From assembly GCA_910575625.1 (NCBI GenBank), contig CAJTFD010000006.1, positions 186,001-250,000 on the forward strand: a stretch of 64,000 bases of DNA, read 5' to 3'. Made by a program: the position numbers and the translations under genes. Positions 1 through 8,214 of this stretch are shown piece after piece; positions within the stretch are counted from its first letter, which is position 1, and each line of letters opens with the position of its first letter. The notes beneath the pieces are model-generated. The model did no database searches. It was not told the origin of the DNA and was given only the letters and a program-made list of their open reading frames with translations. The DNA is from Clostridia bacterium. GTDB taxonomy: Bacteria; Bacillota; Clostridia; Lachnospirales; Lachnospiraceae.

Positions 1-1368
1 ACTCTTTTCGTCGCAGGGTTCTGGTAACTGCACCATGATAAATTTTCGGTGTCCGCCGTCTTTGGCGTTCAGCTGCATAACAGCGTGGGCGGTGGTGGCG
101 GAGCCGGAGAAAAAATCCAAACATATTCCATTTGTAGCGCAATTACATATTTTTAGAATATGTTCAATCATAGATACAGGTTTTGGCGTTTCAAAAACAG
201 CAATTCCATCAAAAAGAGAAACAACTTCCCTTTTAGCAGAATCGTTTGTCCCGGCCTTGTCCGCAAAAAGTATAGTTTCTGGAGTAAGACCCTGCTTTCC
301 CTCTGTTAAAAATTTTTTAATTCTAGGAACACCCGTTCCGTCAATTCCAAACCATATTCTGTTATCAGAAATAGCTTCCTGCATTTTGTCTTTTGTGTAT
401 CTCCAGCAAGATCCCGATGGTGGATCAAACTGTATTCCTCTTGGGGATGTTAATGTGTAAAACTGGTTTTTTGTTCCATGCCCCGCCTGTGCAATGGCTG
501 GAACGGATGTCCATATACCTCTTGGATCATTATCTGGATTCTTATACCTGTCAATTGCATCATCATCCATAGGTTCCAGTCCAATAGTATCTGCGCGCTT
601 TTCGTAATTCTTTGTGAAACATACAATATAGTCGTGCCGTATGGAAATAATCTTTCGATTTTCTCTAGTTTTGCGCTTTTCCCACACAAAAGTTGCGATA
701 TATCCATCAGTACCAAATACTTCTTTTCCAATGGCAATTAAATTATTCAATTCATTATCATCAATACTAATGAAAATACCTCCATCATCCGCAAGTAAAT
801 TTCTCGCCAGCATCAACCGCGAATAGATCATGCTGCACCAATCGGAATGGAACCGCCCGTTGCTGTCGGTATTCTTAAACAGCCGATCACCAGTTTCCTC
901 GTCTACCTGCCCGGACCCCTCGCTGTACTCCTCGCCGCTCATCGCAAAATCGTCCCGGTAGATAAAATCGTTTCCGGTGTTGTAAGGCGGATCAATGTAA
1001 ATCATCTTTACCTTGCCTAGATAACTCTCCTGCAAGAGTTTCAAAACTTCCAAGTTATCGCCTTCGATGTAGAGGTTTTCGGTGGTATCTCAGTTTATGC
1101 TTTCAGTCGGGCAGGGGCGCAGGGTCTTGCGGATAGGACGGGTGGCCTCTACAATAGCTGCTTTCTTACCCACCCAGGTGAATTCATATGCCTCGTCGCC
1201 CTCCAGAACCACGTCGGACAACATCTGCCGCAACAGTTCAAAGTTGACTGCCTTTTTCAGCTTGCCGTCCCCATCCCGCGCCTCAGTCACACAAGAAGGG
1301 AATAGGGTGGCGAGTTTTTCGATGTTAGCCTGAGTGAAATCAAGGGTTTCCATTCTCAGTTTGTCCAT
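1..1368 (-). pseudogene. mod: Type III restriction-modification DNA methyltransferase (Mod), interrupted by an in-frame TGA and cut by the window edge
   Basis: Reading the minus strand from an ATG at 1366-1368 (preceded by GGAGAAGAAA) gives a continuous Mod-like protein except for one TGA at 1090-1092. The same frame resumes at once on the other side with TENLYIEGDNLEVLK, the adenine methyltransferase motif DPPYNTGNDF, and later the AdoMet-binding motif LDFFSGSATTAHAV near the left edge. This order of motifs is that of beta-class type III Mod subunits, which methylate adenine and provide target recognition for the Res subunit. The stop sits where the family usually has Trp (TGG to TGA is one base). 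The res gene would be expected beyond the left edge. The interruption should give a 92-residue N-terminal piece without catalytic motifs, so I infer the system is off, unless the base is a sequencing error. Confidence 0.82.
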
Positions 1369-1390
1369 TTTCTTCTCCGTTCCTCTCAAT

Positions 1391-1729
1391 CTATATCTTC
1401 CGCATTTCTTTGCAAAATTCTTCGATAACCTTTCCGGCTTTCTTTGCCTGTAAATAAGTATGCTTCCATGTCAAATCATCAATCAAGCTTTGGGCAGGAG
1501 CCTCAGCTAATGACACTCTGTTTCCCTGTGGAGGGAAGATCAGATTGAACAGAATTACATTTTCTGGATGTTTACTATTGACTGTATCTATCTGCATTCT
1601 AACCTGGTACATATCAATAGGCTTCTGTGACAACACGCGACCAATATCTTGAATATCGCTTTCCATATCCAGCTCTTCATGTAATGAATGAGCCTTCTCA
1701 AAAATTTCAACTGCTTCTTTTTCTGTCAT
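1391..1729 (-). CDS. Hypothetical 112-aa protein upstream of mod
   Basis: This is an open frame of 112 codons ending just before the methyltransferase gene, so it is probably co-transcribed with it. It is predicted to be soluble and mostly helical, with no signal peptide or membrane segment, and I do not recognise a family. Its ATG lies directly against the inverted repeat of the IS at 1730-3075, and the codon just before it is a stop contributed by the IS end. The native ribosome binding site or N-terminus may therefore have been cut off by the insertion, and the protein may be a truncated C-terminal part of a longer type III R-M accessory gene. Confidence 0.5.
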   Translation of the reverse strand: MTEKEAVEIFEKAHSLHEELDMESDIQDIGRVLSQKPIDMYQVRMQIDTVNSKHPENVILFNLIFPPQGNRVSLAEAPAQSLIDDLTWKHTYLQAKKAGKVIEEFCKEMRKI

Positions 1730-3075
1730 CTATAAATGAGCAAATTTGAATTTTTACCAAAACTGCTTTAAATGTCTTAAAACTAAAGACACCATACCTT
1801 TTTGGGTGTATACTGTTTTTGTCTAGAAAACAATAACCTGCAAAGGATGATGTCTTATAGAAAACAGTATATACCATTCAACGCTACTTTACAACTGCTT
1901 TAAGAACTTAAATTTATGCCGTATCTTTCCCCAGACCGTCATGAAGCATATCATGGCCATACTGATATCCGTCTTTTCCCTTGGATATCATGGGAAGACT
2001 ATCGATCTTGAAAAATACAGCCCCTGCCACCGTACCACGGTTGCACATTTCCTTAATAAAGGGAAATGGGATGACGCCAAACTGGAAAACATACTGAAAA
2101 GCACTGTCATCCAGTTCATCTATAAAGAAGCCCAGCGATCTGAAAAGCCTGTGTTCTGCATCGTGGACGACACCATCTCATCCAAGACAAAGCCTTCGTC
2201 ACGGGCTCTGCACCCGATCGAAGATGCGTATTTCCACCAGTCCCACCTCAAGGGGAAGCAGGACTATGGGCACCAGGCCGTAGCCGTCATGCTCTCCTGC
2301 AACGGCATCGTCCTCGATTATGCCATCGTCATGTACGACAAGTCCAGATCAAAGGTGAAGATCGTACAGGAGATCGCGGAGGAGCTGCCCGTACCGCCGG
2401 TTGTCTCCTATTTCCTTTGCGACAGCTGGTATACATGCGGCGACATCATGGATGCCTTCATCAAAAAGGGCTTCTATACCATTGGCGCACTGAAGACGGA
2501 CCGGGTGCTGTACCCCTGCGGCATAAAGCAGGAGGTAGGCGAGTTGGCCCTTCATTTACGTAAGACAGATGCTGCTGTCAGCCTCGTGACCGTTGGCAGC
2601 CGGAGCTATTATGTCTATCGATATGAAGGGAGCCTCAACGGCATCGAAAACGCAGTGGTCCTGATCAGCTATCCGAAGGATGCGTTCCATGTCCCCAAAG
2701 CCCTGCGGGCCTTTATCAGTACGGATGTCTCTTTAAGCACCCGGGAGATCCTGGACATGTATGTGGAACGGTGGCCGGTGGAGGTGTTCTTCCGCCAGTC
2801 AAAGGACAAGCTGGCGTTTGACAGGTACCAGGTCCGCTCATCTCAGGGGATCAGGAGGTACTGGCTGCTGATGTCGCTGGCCCATCTGCTTGCATGTACT
2901 GGATGCGGTGAAACCATGTCTTTCGAAGACGGCTATGCATATATTTATAGCCATATCCAGGAAGAGCGGGTCCGTTTCGTCTACCAGTGTGGAGCAAGGC
3001 ACATTGGCTTTGAGCAGGTTATAGCTTTAGTGGCATAGGTTTATTGTGCACTTTTTTAAATTTGCTCATTTATAG
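1730..3075. mobile_element. Insertion sequence with perfect 18-bp terminal inverted repeats (IS701/IS4-like)
   Basis: CTATAAATGAGCAAATTT at 1730-1747 is matched exactly in inverse orientation at 3058-3075. The 1346-bp interval contains one DDE transposase gene on the plus strand. I see no clear target duplication: CTGTCAT lies on the left and TTAATTA on the right. The flanking sequence on the left starts directly with the coding region of the 112-aa gene, and on the right lies a relic of another IS, so this element probably inserted into already disturbed DNA. Confidence 0.8.
1941..3038 (+). CDS. DDE transposase of the IS, probably frameshifted near its N-terminus
   Basis: The protein has the DDE layout of IS4/IS701-superfamily transposases. 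A first Asp lies in CIVDDT (about residue 77), a second in FLCDSWYT (about residue 161), and Glu lies in WPVEVFFRQSKDK (about residue 281) followed by LAFDRYQVR. The frame opens at 1941, but a better start with its own GGATGATG context is at 1847. That reading runs for 18 codons to a TAA at 1901-1903 in the run CTGCTTTAAG. Dropping one T there joins it smoothly to KNLNLCRIFPQTV and then to the long frame. The copy is either inactivated by a 1-base insertion or uses the internal start at 1941. It cuts and pastes its own element. Confidence 0.8.
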   Translation: MKHIMAILISVFSLGYHGKTIDLEKYSPCHRTTVAHFLNKGKWDDAKLENILKSTVIQFIYKEAQRSEKPVFCIVDDTISSKTKPSSRALHPIEDAYFHQSHLKGKQDYGHQAVAVMLSCNGIVLDYAIVMYDKSRSKVKIVQEIAEELPVPPVVSYFLCDSWYTCGDIMDAFIKKGFYTIGALKTDRVLYPCGIKQEVGELALHLRKTDAAVSLVTVGSRSYYVYRYEGSLNGIENAVVLISYPKDAFHVPKALRAFISTDVSLSTREILDMYVERWPVEVFFRQSKDKLAFDRYQVRSSQGIRRYWLLMSLAHLLACTGCGETMSFEDGYAYIYSHIQEERVRFVYQCGARHIGFEQVIALVA

Positions 3076-3118
3076 TTAATTATTATTATATCACGTGCAA
3101 ACGTGTAAGTAAAATATT

Positions 3119-3220
3119 ATTTGTCATCATAAAAACGCCGCCTTTCTGATATTTTCTATTATATCAGAAAAGCGGCTATAACTATAGGAAATCTGGCACT
3201 TTGTCCAGAATCTGCAGCCT
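3119..3220 (-). repeat. Relic of an IS1182-type left end (hairpin plus terminal region)
   Basis: The segment TTGTCATCATAAAAA, followed by a hairpin (GCCGC..TCTGATAT / ATATCAGA..GCGGC) and then GGCACTTTGTCC..TCTGCAGCC, is closely similar to 57571-57660. There the same layout directly precedes the start codon of a broken IS1182-type transposase. No transposase coding remains here, so this is a solo remnant of the same IS family. Confidence 0.65.
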
Positions 3221-3271
3221 TAAACTCTGCCCCTCGGTCAGCAAAGATAAGCTATGAATATCGCTCACTGA

Positions 3272-3389
3272 TCATTTTGCCTCTAGATATCCATTGCAGA
3301 GCAGACGATACAGCGGCCCATCCTCTTCTATTTCCGGATAATGTCCCATCGGCTCATAAAAACAGTTGTTTAATCCTTGAACGCTCCAT
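3272..3389 (-). pseudogene. Internally deleted copy of the D-lyxose isomerase gene
   Basis: Bases 3272-3370 match the last third of a coding end at 5600-5700 (for example CATTTTGCCTCT, ATTGCA.AGCAGACGATAC, CTCATAAAAACAGTTGT). The bases directly next to them, AATCCTTGAACGCTCCATAA followed by CATCTCATCTCCT, match the start codon and ribosome binding site of that gene near 6262-6300. About 560 bases from the middle of the gene are missing. This is what remains of a second copy after an internal deletion, and it cannot encode a working isomerase. Confidence 0.8.
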
Positions 3390-3429
3390 AACATCTCATC
3401 TCCTATGCTTTTCGTATAACTTCCTGGAT

Positions 3430-4326
3430 TTACGATATCTCCAACATCTTCAAGTAACTGTCCAACCTTGCATTCACATAACCTGCAAACAACTTTTCCA
3501 TTGCAGCTAGATCATGTTTTACATGGTATTCGTCAAACGCATTGTAATAAGAAACCCTGTCTGCAAACTTAATGTCAATTGGCGGATATCCGGCTTTCAT
3601 CAATTCCAAATTCACAAGCAACCTCCCAGTCCTGCCATTTCCGTCAATAAAAGGATGGATTCCTTCGAATTCAATATGAAACCGCGCAAGCCGAGGAATG
3701 ATATGCTCCGTACTATTTCTATAGGATTCCAGCAATTGTTCCATCTTCGGCTGAATCAAATACGGCTGGACCGGTTCATGTTTTGCTCCCATGATCTTGA
3801 CAGGAACTCTTCTATAAACACCCCGGTCCTCCCGTTTATCCGCCAATACAAGATAATGAATCTGTTTGATGATGCTCTCCGATAAAGGCATCTGATCTTT
3901 TACCAAATCCCTCACAAGATCAAATGCTTCTTTATGCCCGACTGCCTCCATATGGTCTTTTAACGGCTTCCTGTCAATCGTCAGACCACGCAAAACCATA
4001 TCCGTCTCACGCAGAGTCAGAGTATTTCCTTCAATTGCATTGGAATTATAAGTATACTCAACAATGAATTCCTCTGTCAGGCGCTCCAATTCTCCCTCGG
4101 TCAGCGGGCGTCTGATATCCAGTTCTTTTTTCTTCCTCTCTATAACTGTCAGTAAACTTTCTGTTGCTTTAAACCGTCCATCGTCTGGTTTTCTCGCGTC
4201 TGCCGGAATCATCCAACTACGACCTTCACGGGTGACACCGGAAACTCTGCCTTCTGCGCATAATATGCGTACACGTCTGTCAGAAATCCCCCATTTCTCT
4301 GCAGCCTGCTTTACCGTCATATACAT
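3430..4326 (-). CDS. Fic family protein with N-terminal helix-turn-helix (putative AMPylator)
   Basis: Fic proteins transfer AMP from ATP to hydroxyl groups of target proteins. The full active-site motif HPFIDGNGRTGR is present near residue 225, with the alpha-inhibitory motif SNAIEGN near residue 96. That makes this a self-inhibited (class II type) Fic in which the inhibitory helix lies before the Fic core. Residues 1-50 form a small helix-turn-helix domain (VKQAAEKWGISDRRVRILC, then WMIPADA) that closely resembles the stand-alone 65-aa protein at 36088-36285. I chose the ATG at 4324-4326 because GAGGG lies nine bases upstream; a TTG nine bases earlier is possible. The gene has its own promoter and stands apart from the sugar operon. 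Target and physiological role are unknown. Confidence 0.9.
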   Translation of the reverse strand: MYMTVKQAAEKWGISDRRVRILCAEGRVSGVTREGRSWMIPADARKPDDGRFKATESLLTVIERKKKELDIRRPLTEGELERLTEEFIVEYTYNSNAIEGNTLTLRETDMVLRGLTIDRKPLKDHMEAVGHKEAFDLVRDLVKDQMPLSESIIKQIHYLVLADKREDRGVYRRVPVKIMGAKHEPVQPYLIQPKMEQLLESYRNSTEHIIPRLARFHIEFEGIHPFIDGNGRTGRLLVNLELMKAGYPPIDIKFADRVSYYNAFDEYHVKHDLAAMEKLFAGYVNARLDSYLKMLEIS

Positions 4327-4352
4327 AAATTGCAACCCTCGCTTTCCAAAAC

Positions 4353-4381
4353 ATTATACCTTATTTTAGGAACGATATCAA
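4353..4381 (-). promoter_or_regulatory. Sigma-A promoter of the fic gene
   Basis: On the minus strand TTGATA (4376-4381) and TATAAT (4353-4358) are separated by exactly 17 bases, and the gene starts 27 bases beyond the -10 box. Confidence 0.75.
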
Positions 4382-4580
4382 ACCAAAAGGAATAATGCCC
4401 TGCATTTTTCGGAATAAAAATGATCCGAAAATGCTATTTCTGCTTTACAGATCTTCATTTCAACTTTTAATAAAACGAAACGCTATAACTCATGTTGCAT
4501 TATTATGTTCCGCAATATCATCTCTAAGCTGAATTTGAGAATTGTAATAAAGATCATGATCGCAGAATATTAAGAAAAAT

Positions 4581-4609
4581 ATGGTGCCGGAAACAATTTC
4601 CAGCACCAT
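4581..4609 (-). terminator. Rho-independent terminator of the sugar operon
   Basis: ATGGTGCCGGAAA pairs with TTTCCAGCACCAT across a 3-base loop (one G-T pair). On the minus strand it is followed by ATATTTTTCTTA. It lies about 115 bases past the stop of the aldose epimerase gene. The rest of 4382-4723 is AT-rich with no gene I can support. Confidence 0.65.
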
Positions 4610-4723
4610 TCTTTGTCTACGGTCTGAACAAACATAGAAACACCTATACCCGTTCACTCCTCCAATATTTTCCATCTATACATCGCCGTTCACATAAATA
4701 CAGATGATCTTTCAAACAACACC

Positions 4724-5596
4724 TTAACGGATCGTGATCCCCCACGTATTTACATACTGCCCCCCAGGAGCTAAACGGATCAGATCGCTCTTATATTTAA
4801 ACTCTTCCACGATACCCTGCCTGGACGGAAGTGAAGTCCAGGGTTCGATACATATATAAGGCGCATCCGTCCGCGGCGCATGCCAGATCCCCAGATAGGG
4901 CATATCCGGATAAGACACTTTCACCTGCCGCATACTTCTATCAGACTTGAGCGTCACCGCATCAGCCATATTTCTCAGAACGATCGCGTCATCATCAAAC
5001 ATCTCATGGGATAACCGTAAGATCCTGCCATCCTCAAGAGGGAATCTTTCATCTCTCCCGCTCAGAAAACAGGCCGGCGTATGCCCGATCCGTTCCGGAC
5101 ATCCCTCTCCGGAAAATTCAAGATAATAGTCTGAAAATCTCAGTCCCTCCTCCAGCGGCACCCGAAAACCGGGATGCCCTCCGATGCCAAAGTACATCGT
5201 CTCCTGCGAACAATTTGCAACACGGTAAATGACCGCGATATGCTCTCCCTGCAATCCATAGATGACCTGCAGGGTAAAATGGAACGGATACATCCTGTAA
5301 GTCTCTGTATCATCCCGCAGCTCAAAAACGATCTTATCCTCTTCCCTGCACACCACTTCATACAGACGATGCCTGGCAAAGCCATGGATCCCCATCTCAT
5401 ATACACTGCCGCCCAGACGATATTTCCCTTCTGTAAACCGTCCCACATACGGAAAGAGCAGCGGCGAACGCTCTCCCCAATACTGGGGATCGCCCTCCCA
5501 CAGATATTCCCGGCCGTCCTTCTTGACAGACCGAAGCTCCGCCCCTCGATCGGACAGGACAAGCCGCAGATATTGATTACTGATCACATGATCCAT
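4724..5596 (-). CDS. Aldose 1-epimerase family protein (galactose mutarotase fold)
   Basis: This 290-aa protein has the mutarotase-fold landmarks: HGFARH near residue 72 with the likely catalytic His, GGHPGFRVPL near residue 158, and IEPWTS near residue 250 supplying the catalytic Glu. These enzymes interconvert alpha and beta anomers of sugars. This subgroup (LacX/YeaD-like) also includes phosphosugar epimerases, so the exact substrate is open. The start codon lies 3 bases beyond the stop of the lyxose isomerase gene, so translation is probably coupled. It is the last gene of the operon and presumably feeds the right anomer to the isomerase or kinase. Confidence 0.88.
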   Translation of the reverse strand: MDHVISNQYLRLVLSDRGAELRSVKKDGREYLWEGDPQYWGERSPLLFPYVGRFTEGKYRLGGSVYEMGIHGFARHRLYEVVCREEDKIVFELRDDTETYRMYPFHFTLQVIYGLQGEHIAVIYRVANCSQETMYFGIGGHPGFRVPLEEGLRFSDYYLEFSGEGCPERIGHTPACFLSGRDERFPLEDGRILRLSHEMFDDDAIVLRNMADAVTLKSDRSMRQVKVSYPDMPYLGIWHAPRTDAPYICIEPWTSLPSRQGIVEEFKYKSDLIRLAPGGQYVNTWGITIR

Positions 5597-5599
5597 AGA

Positions 5600-6283
5600 T
5601 CATTTTGCCTCTGGATATTCATTGCACAGCAGACGATACGGCGGCTCATCCTCTTCTATTTCCGGGAAACGCCCCATCTGCTCATAAAAACAGTTGTCAT
5701 TCTCATCGTCGTTGCACATGGACACTTCCCCGAGAAGGACAGCCCCGCCTGTCTTGGGGACGATAAAATCATGGTACATATAGGGCGTGATCGTGATGCT
5801 CTCTCCTGGCCTTAAGAGCACTTTCGTCCCGGCAGGCACGATCTCTGTCTTCCCGTCACAGGATACAGTCACATCTGTATCCAGCATGCTCCCGTCCTCC
5901 GCGCCGTTATATACGGTGATATAGATATCGTTCCCGCCGCGGTTGATGATGTCCTCCAGCTTATTCCAGTGATAGTGCATGGGCGATGTCTGTCCCTCGT
6001 ATAACATCAGGAGTTTCTCCGCATAGGGCTTTGGATATTTTTCCGGCATTTTCTGATTCCCGTTGCGGATCGTAAGGAGCGCGAACCCGACCTGATCGAA
6101 CCTGCCGAGTCCATAGTCTGTGATATCCCATCCAAGCTGATTTTCACGTATCTCATCATACTCATGTCCTATACTTTCCCAGTCCTTAGCGCTCCATTTT
6201 GCAAACGGAGGTATCTCAAACCCATGCTCTTTTATCAACGCTTCCATATCCTTTATAACTTCATTGATCCTTGAACGCTTCAT
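5600..6283 (-). CDS. D-lyxose/D-mannose ketol-isomerase
   Basis: This 227-aa cupin matches D-lyxose isomerases (COG3822), which interconvert D-lyxose and D-xylulose and often D-mannose and D-fructose. Metal ligands expected for the family are visible: His103, His105 and Glu110 in MHYHWNKLED, and His171 in YMYHDF. The N-terminal SRINEVIKDMEALIKEHGF and PPFAKW stretches are typical. A strong AAAAGGAGATGG site precedes the ATG. It lies between the RpiR regulator and the epimerase in the same operon. A degenerate copy lies at 3272-3389. The true substrate depends on the operon's transported sugar, which is not known. Confidence 0.9.
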   Translation of the reverse strand: MKRSRINEVIKDMEALIKEHGFEIPPFAKWSAKDWESIGHEYDEIRENQLGWDITDYGLGRFDQVGFALLTIRNGNQKMPEKYPKPYAEKLLMLYEGQTSPMHYHWNKLEDIINRGGNDIYITVYNGAEDGSMLDTDVTVSCDGKTEIVPAGTKVLLRPGESITITPYMYHDFIVPKTGGAVLLGEVSMCNDDENDNCFYEQMGRFPEIEEDEPPYRLLCNEYPEAK

Positions 6284-6356
6284 AAATATCCCATCTCCTT
6301 TTATCCAGTAAATAGCAGGGAAGATATACCCCCTGCTATTACTATATACAAAACCA

Positions 6357-7214
6357 TCATATTTTATATTCTGACAAGATCATTTCCGGTTTATCGGCAT
6401 GTTTTGTCTTGATCAGTTCCTCATTTGTGACAAAATTGAGCAGTGCATCGATCACAGCAGTCTCATTCAAATGCGCATACCCTTTGTAATAACCAAATGT
6501 CTCCTCTTTTCCAGAAGAAAGGAGTACGTGATCTGCCAGGTCCGAGACTGGTGACTGTGCAAATGCTGTGATGGCAATGCTCTTGAGCCCTTTTTCTTTT
6601 CCCAGCTCCAGTCCCTGGACCACCTGTTTTGAATTCCCGGACTGGCTGATCGCGATCAAGATATCTCCTTCCTCCGCAAGGTTTACGTGGTTCAGGAAAT
6701 ATTCCGGAGCAATGTTATATGTACATCTGACCCCGAGCCTTCCAAGACGGAATCCCATATATTGCGCCAGCGGACTGGTATTTCCCACCGCCATGATATG
6801 CGCCTGTTTACAGGTTTTCAGAAGATTCACACAATTCCACATCACTTCCGAATCAATCGTCCTTCCGATGTCAAGCATCGCTTCCGCGTATTCTTGGAAC
6901 ACTTTTTCCACAGAATCTTTACTCTTTACCGCACTGACACTGCCGTACTGTATCTTTCCCAGATCCCTGGCGAGCGTGATACGGAATTGATAGTATCCTT
7001 TATACCCGATATGATGACACATCCTCACCACCGTCGCATCACTGACCCCGCTGTGTTTTGCCAATTGAGAGACATTGGAATCAACTGCCTTTTGTGGATT
7101 CTGTAAAACAAAATCTGCTACCTTTTTTTCTGCTGAAAAGAACTTCTCATGATTCTCTCTGATGACTTCAAGTACCTCTTTATCCAAAATGTCTCCTGTG
7201 CTGCTCTTCCCCAC
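6357..7214 (-). CDS. RpiR/MurR family transcriptional regulator
   Basis: The 285-aa protein has an N-terminal winged HTH (VSQLAKHSGVSDATVVRMC near residue 53) and a C-terminal SIS sugar-phosphate-binding domain (NTSPLAQYMGFRLGRLGV and AISQSGNSKQVV near residues 143 and 188). RpiR proteins sense phosphosugars and control the genes that make or use them. It lies inside the operon it is likely to control; a candidate operator at 13545-13560 and a half-site within the promoter spacer fit. The annotated start is a GTG after GGGG. A TTG at 7185-7187, directly behind AGGAGACAT, is an alternative that would shorten the protein by nine residues. Confidence 0.9.
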   Translation of the reverse strand: MGKSSTGDILDKEVLEVIRENHEKFFSAEKKVADFVLQNPQKAVDSNVSQLAKHSGVSDATVVRMCHHIGYKGYYQFRITLARDLGKIQYGSVSAVKSKDSVEKVFQEYAEAMLDIGRTIDSEVMWNCVNLLKTCKQAHIMAVGNTSPLAQYMGFRLGRLGVRCTYNIAPEYFLNHVNLAEEGDILIAISQSGNSKQVVQGLELGKEKGLKSIAITAFAQSPVSDLADHVLLSSGKEETFGYYKGYAHLNETAVIDALLNFVTNEELIKTKHADKPEMILSEYKI

Positions 7215-7239
7215 TGCCCGATACCCCTGTTAAACTATT

Positions 7240-8106
7240 TTAATGATATAAAGACGCTTTTTTGATCGTCTGGAAAAGTTCTAATTTATGCTTTGCAACC
7301 TCTTTCATCGCTTCCATGCAGAGCGGCTCGATCACATTCGGCTCCCTTAAGCTCTTATCCTGGAGCACTTCTCTCATCTTTTCAAAATAAGCCGCCTTGA
7401 TATCAGAGGAAATGTTGATCTTGTTGATCCCCAACGTGACAGATTCACCGATCTCTTTGTCTGGATTGTTGGAACCCCCATGCAGTACCAGCGGGATATC
7501 TACTTTTGAAGCGATCTCTTTTAAGATATCCAGTTTTAATTCCGGTTTCATGCCTGCCGGATACAATCCATGGCATGTCCCGATCGCTACGGCCAGTGTA
7601 TCCACACCTGTCTCCGCCACAAATTTAACGGCATCTTCCGGATCCGTGTAGATGATCTTTGCAGAACCGCCTTCCAGATCCTCCGGCTCCAGCGAACCGA
7701 TCGTCCCAAGTTCAGCCTCTACAGATACGTTCACAGAGTGGGCCGCCTCCACAACTTTCTTTGTGCCCGCGATGTTATCTGCAAAAGATAACTCCGCCCC
7801 GTCGAACATGACCGATGTGAACCCGCTCTGGATCGCCCAGATGATCTTCCCGAAATCTCCGCAGTGATCCAGATGGATGCATACTGGGACTGGTGACTTA
7901 TAAGCTTTCTCCTTGATGGCCGTCACCATCTCAGGTCCGATAAAATCCAGCTCATCCGGATGGATCTCAATGATCACCGGTGAATCTGTCTCTTCACACA
8001 CATCCATGATCCCAAGGAACATGGAATAATCACTGATATTAAATGCAGGAAGTGCGAATCTATTCTCTTTAGCGACTGTCAAGATGTCTTTCATATTCAT
8101 TAACAT
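7240..8106 (-). CDS. Class II fructose-bisphosphate aldolase family protein (first copy)
   Basis: This 288-aa zinc-dependent aldolase resembles GatY/KbaY and FbaA. The zinc ligands expected for the family are at His81 (HLDHCGD), His179 (GTCHGLYP) and His209 (LVLHGGS), with catalytic Asp80 and Glu132. Such enzymes split ketose 1,6-bisphosphates or related ketose phosphates into dihydroxyacetone phosphate and an aldehyde. GGAGGAAATGG precedes the ATG. It is the sixth gene of the sugar operon and adjoins a second, clearly different aldolase. Its substrate could be tagatose-, fructose- or another ketose bisphosphate. Confidence 0.9.
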   Translation of the reverse strand: MLMNMKDILTVAKENRFALPAFNISDYSMFLGIMDVCEETDSPVIIEIHPDELDFIGPEMVTAIKEKAYKSPVPVCIHLDHCGDFGKIIWAIQSGFTSVMFDGAELSFADNIAGTKKVVEAAHSVNVSVEAELGTIGSLEPEDLEGGSAKIIYTDPEDAVKFVAETGVDTLAVAIGTCHGLYPAGMKPELKLDILKEIASKVDIPLVLHGGSNNPDKEIGESVTLGINKINISSDIKAAYFEKMREVLQDKSLREPNVIEPLCMEAMKEVAKHKLELFQTIKKASLYH

Positions 8107-8214
8107 GGTCCATTTCCTCCAAAAAAATAATATTTTTTCTTATCTTCCATTTTAGTCTAGCATACTGCCAATGTCAATGATCCCCCCAAAAAAAATTTCA
8201 GGCATCGACATATT

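Noticed and set aside
4490-4675. 61-codon minus-strand frame in the gap after the epimerase gene
   Set aside because: It runs through the operon terminator hairpin, has no ribosome binding site and shows no recognisable composition.
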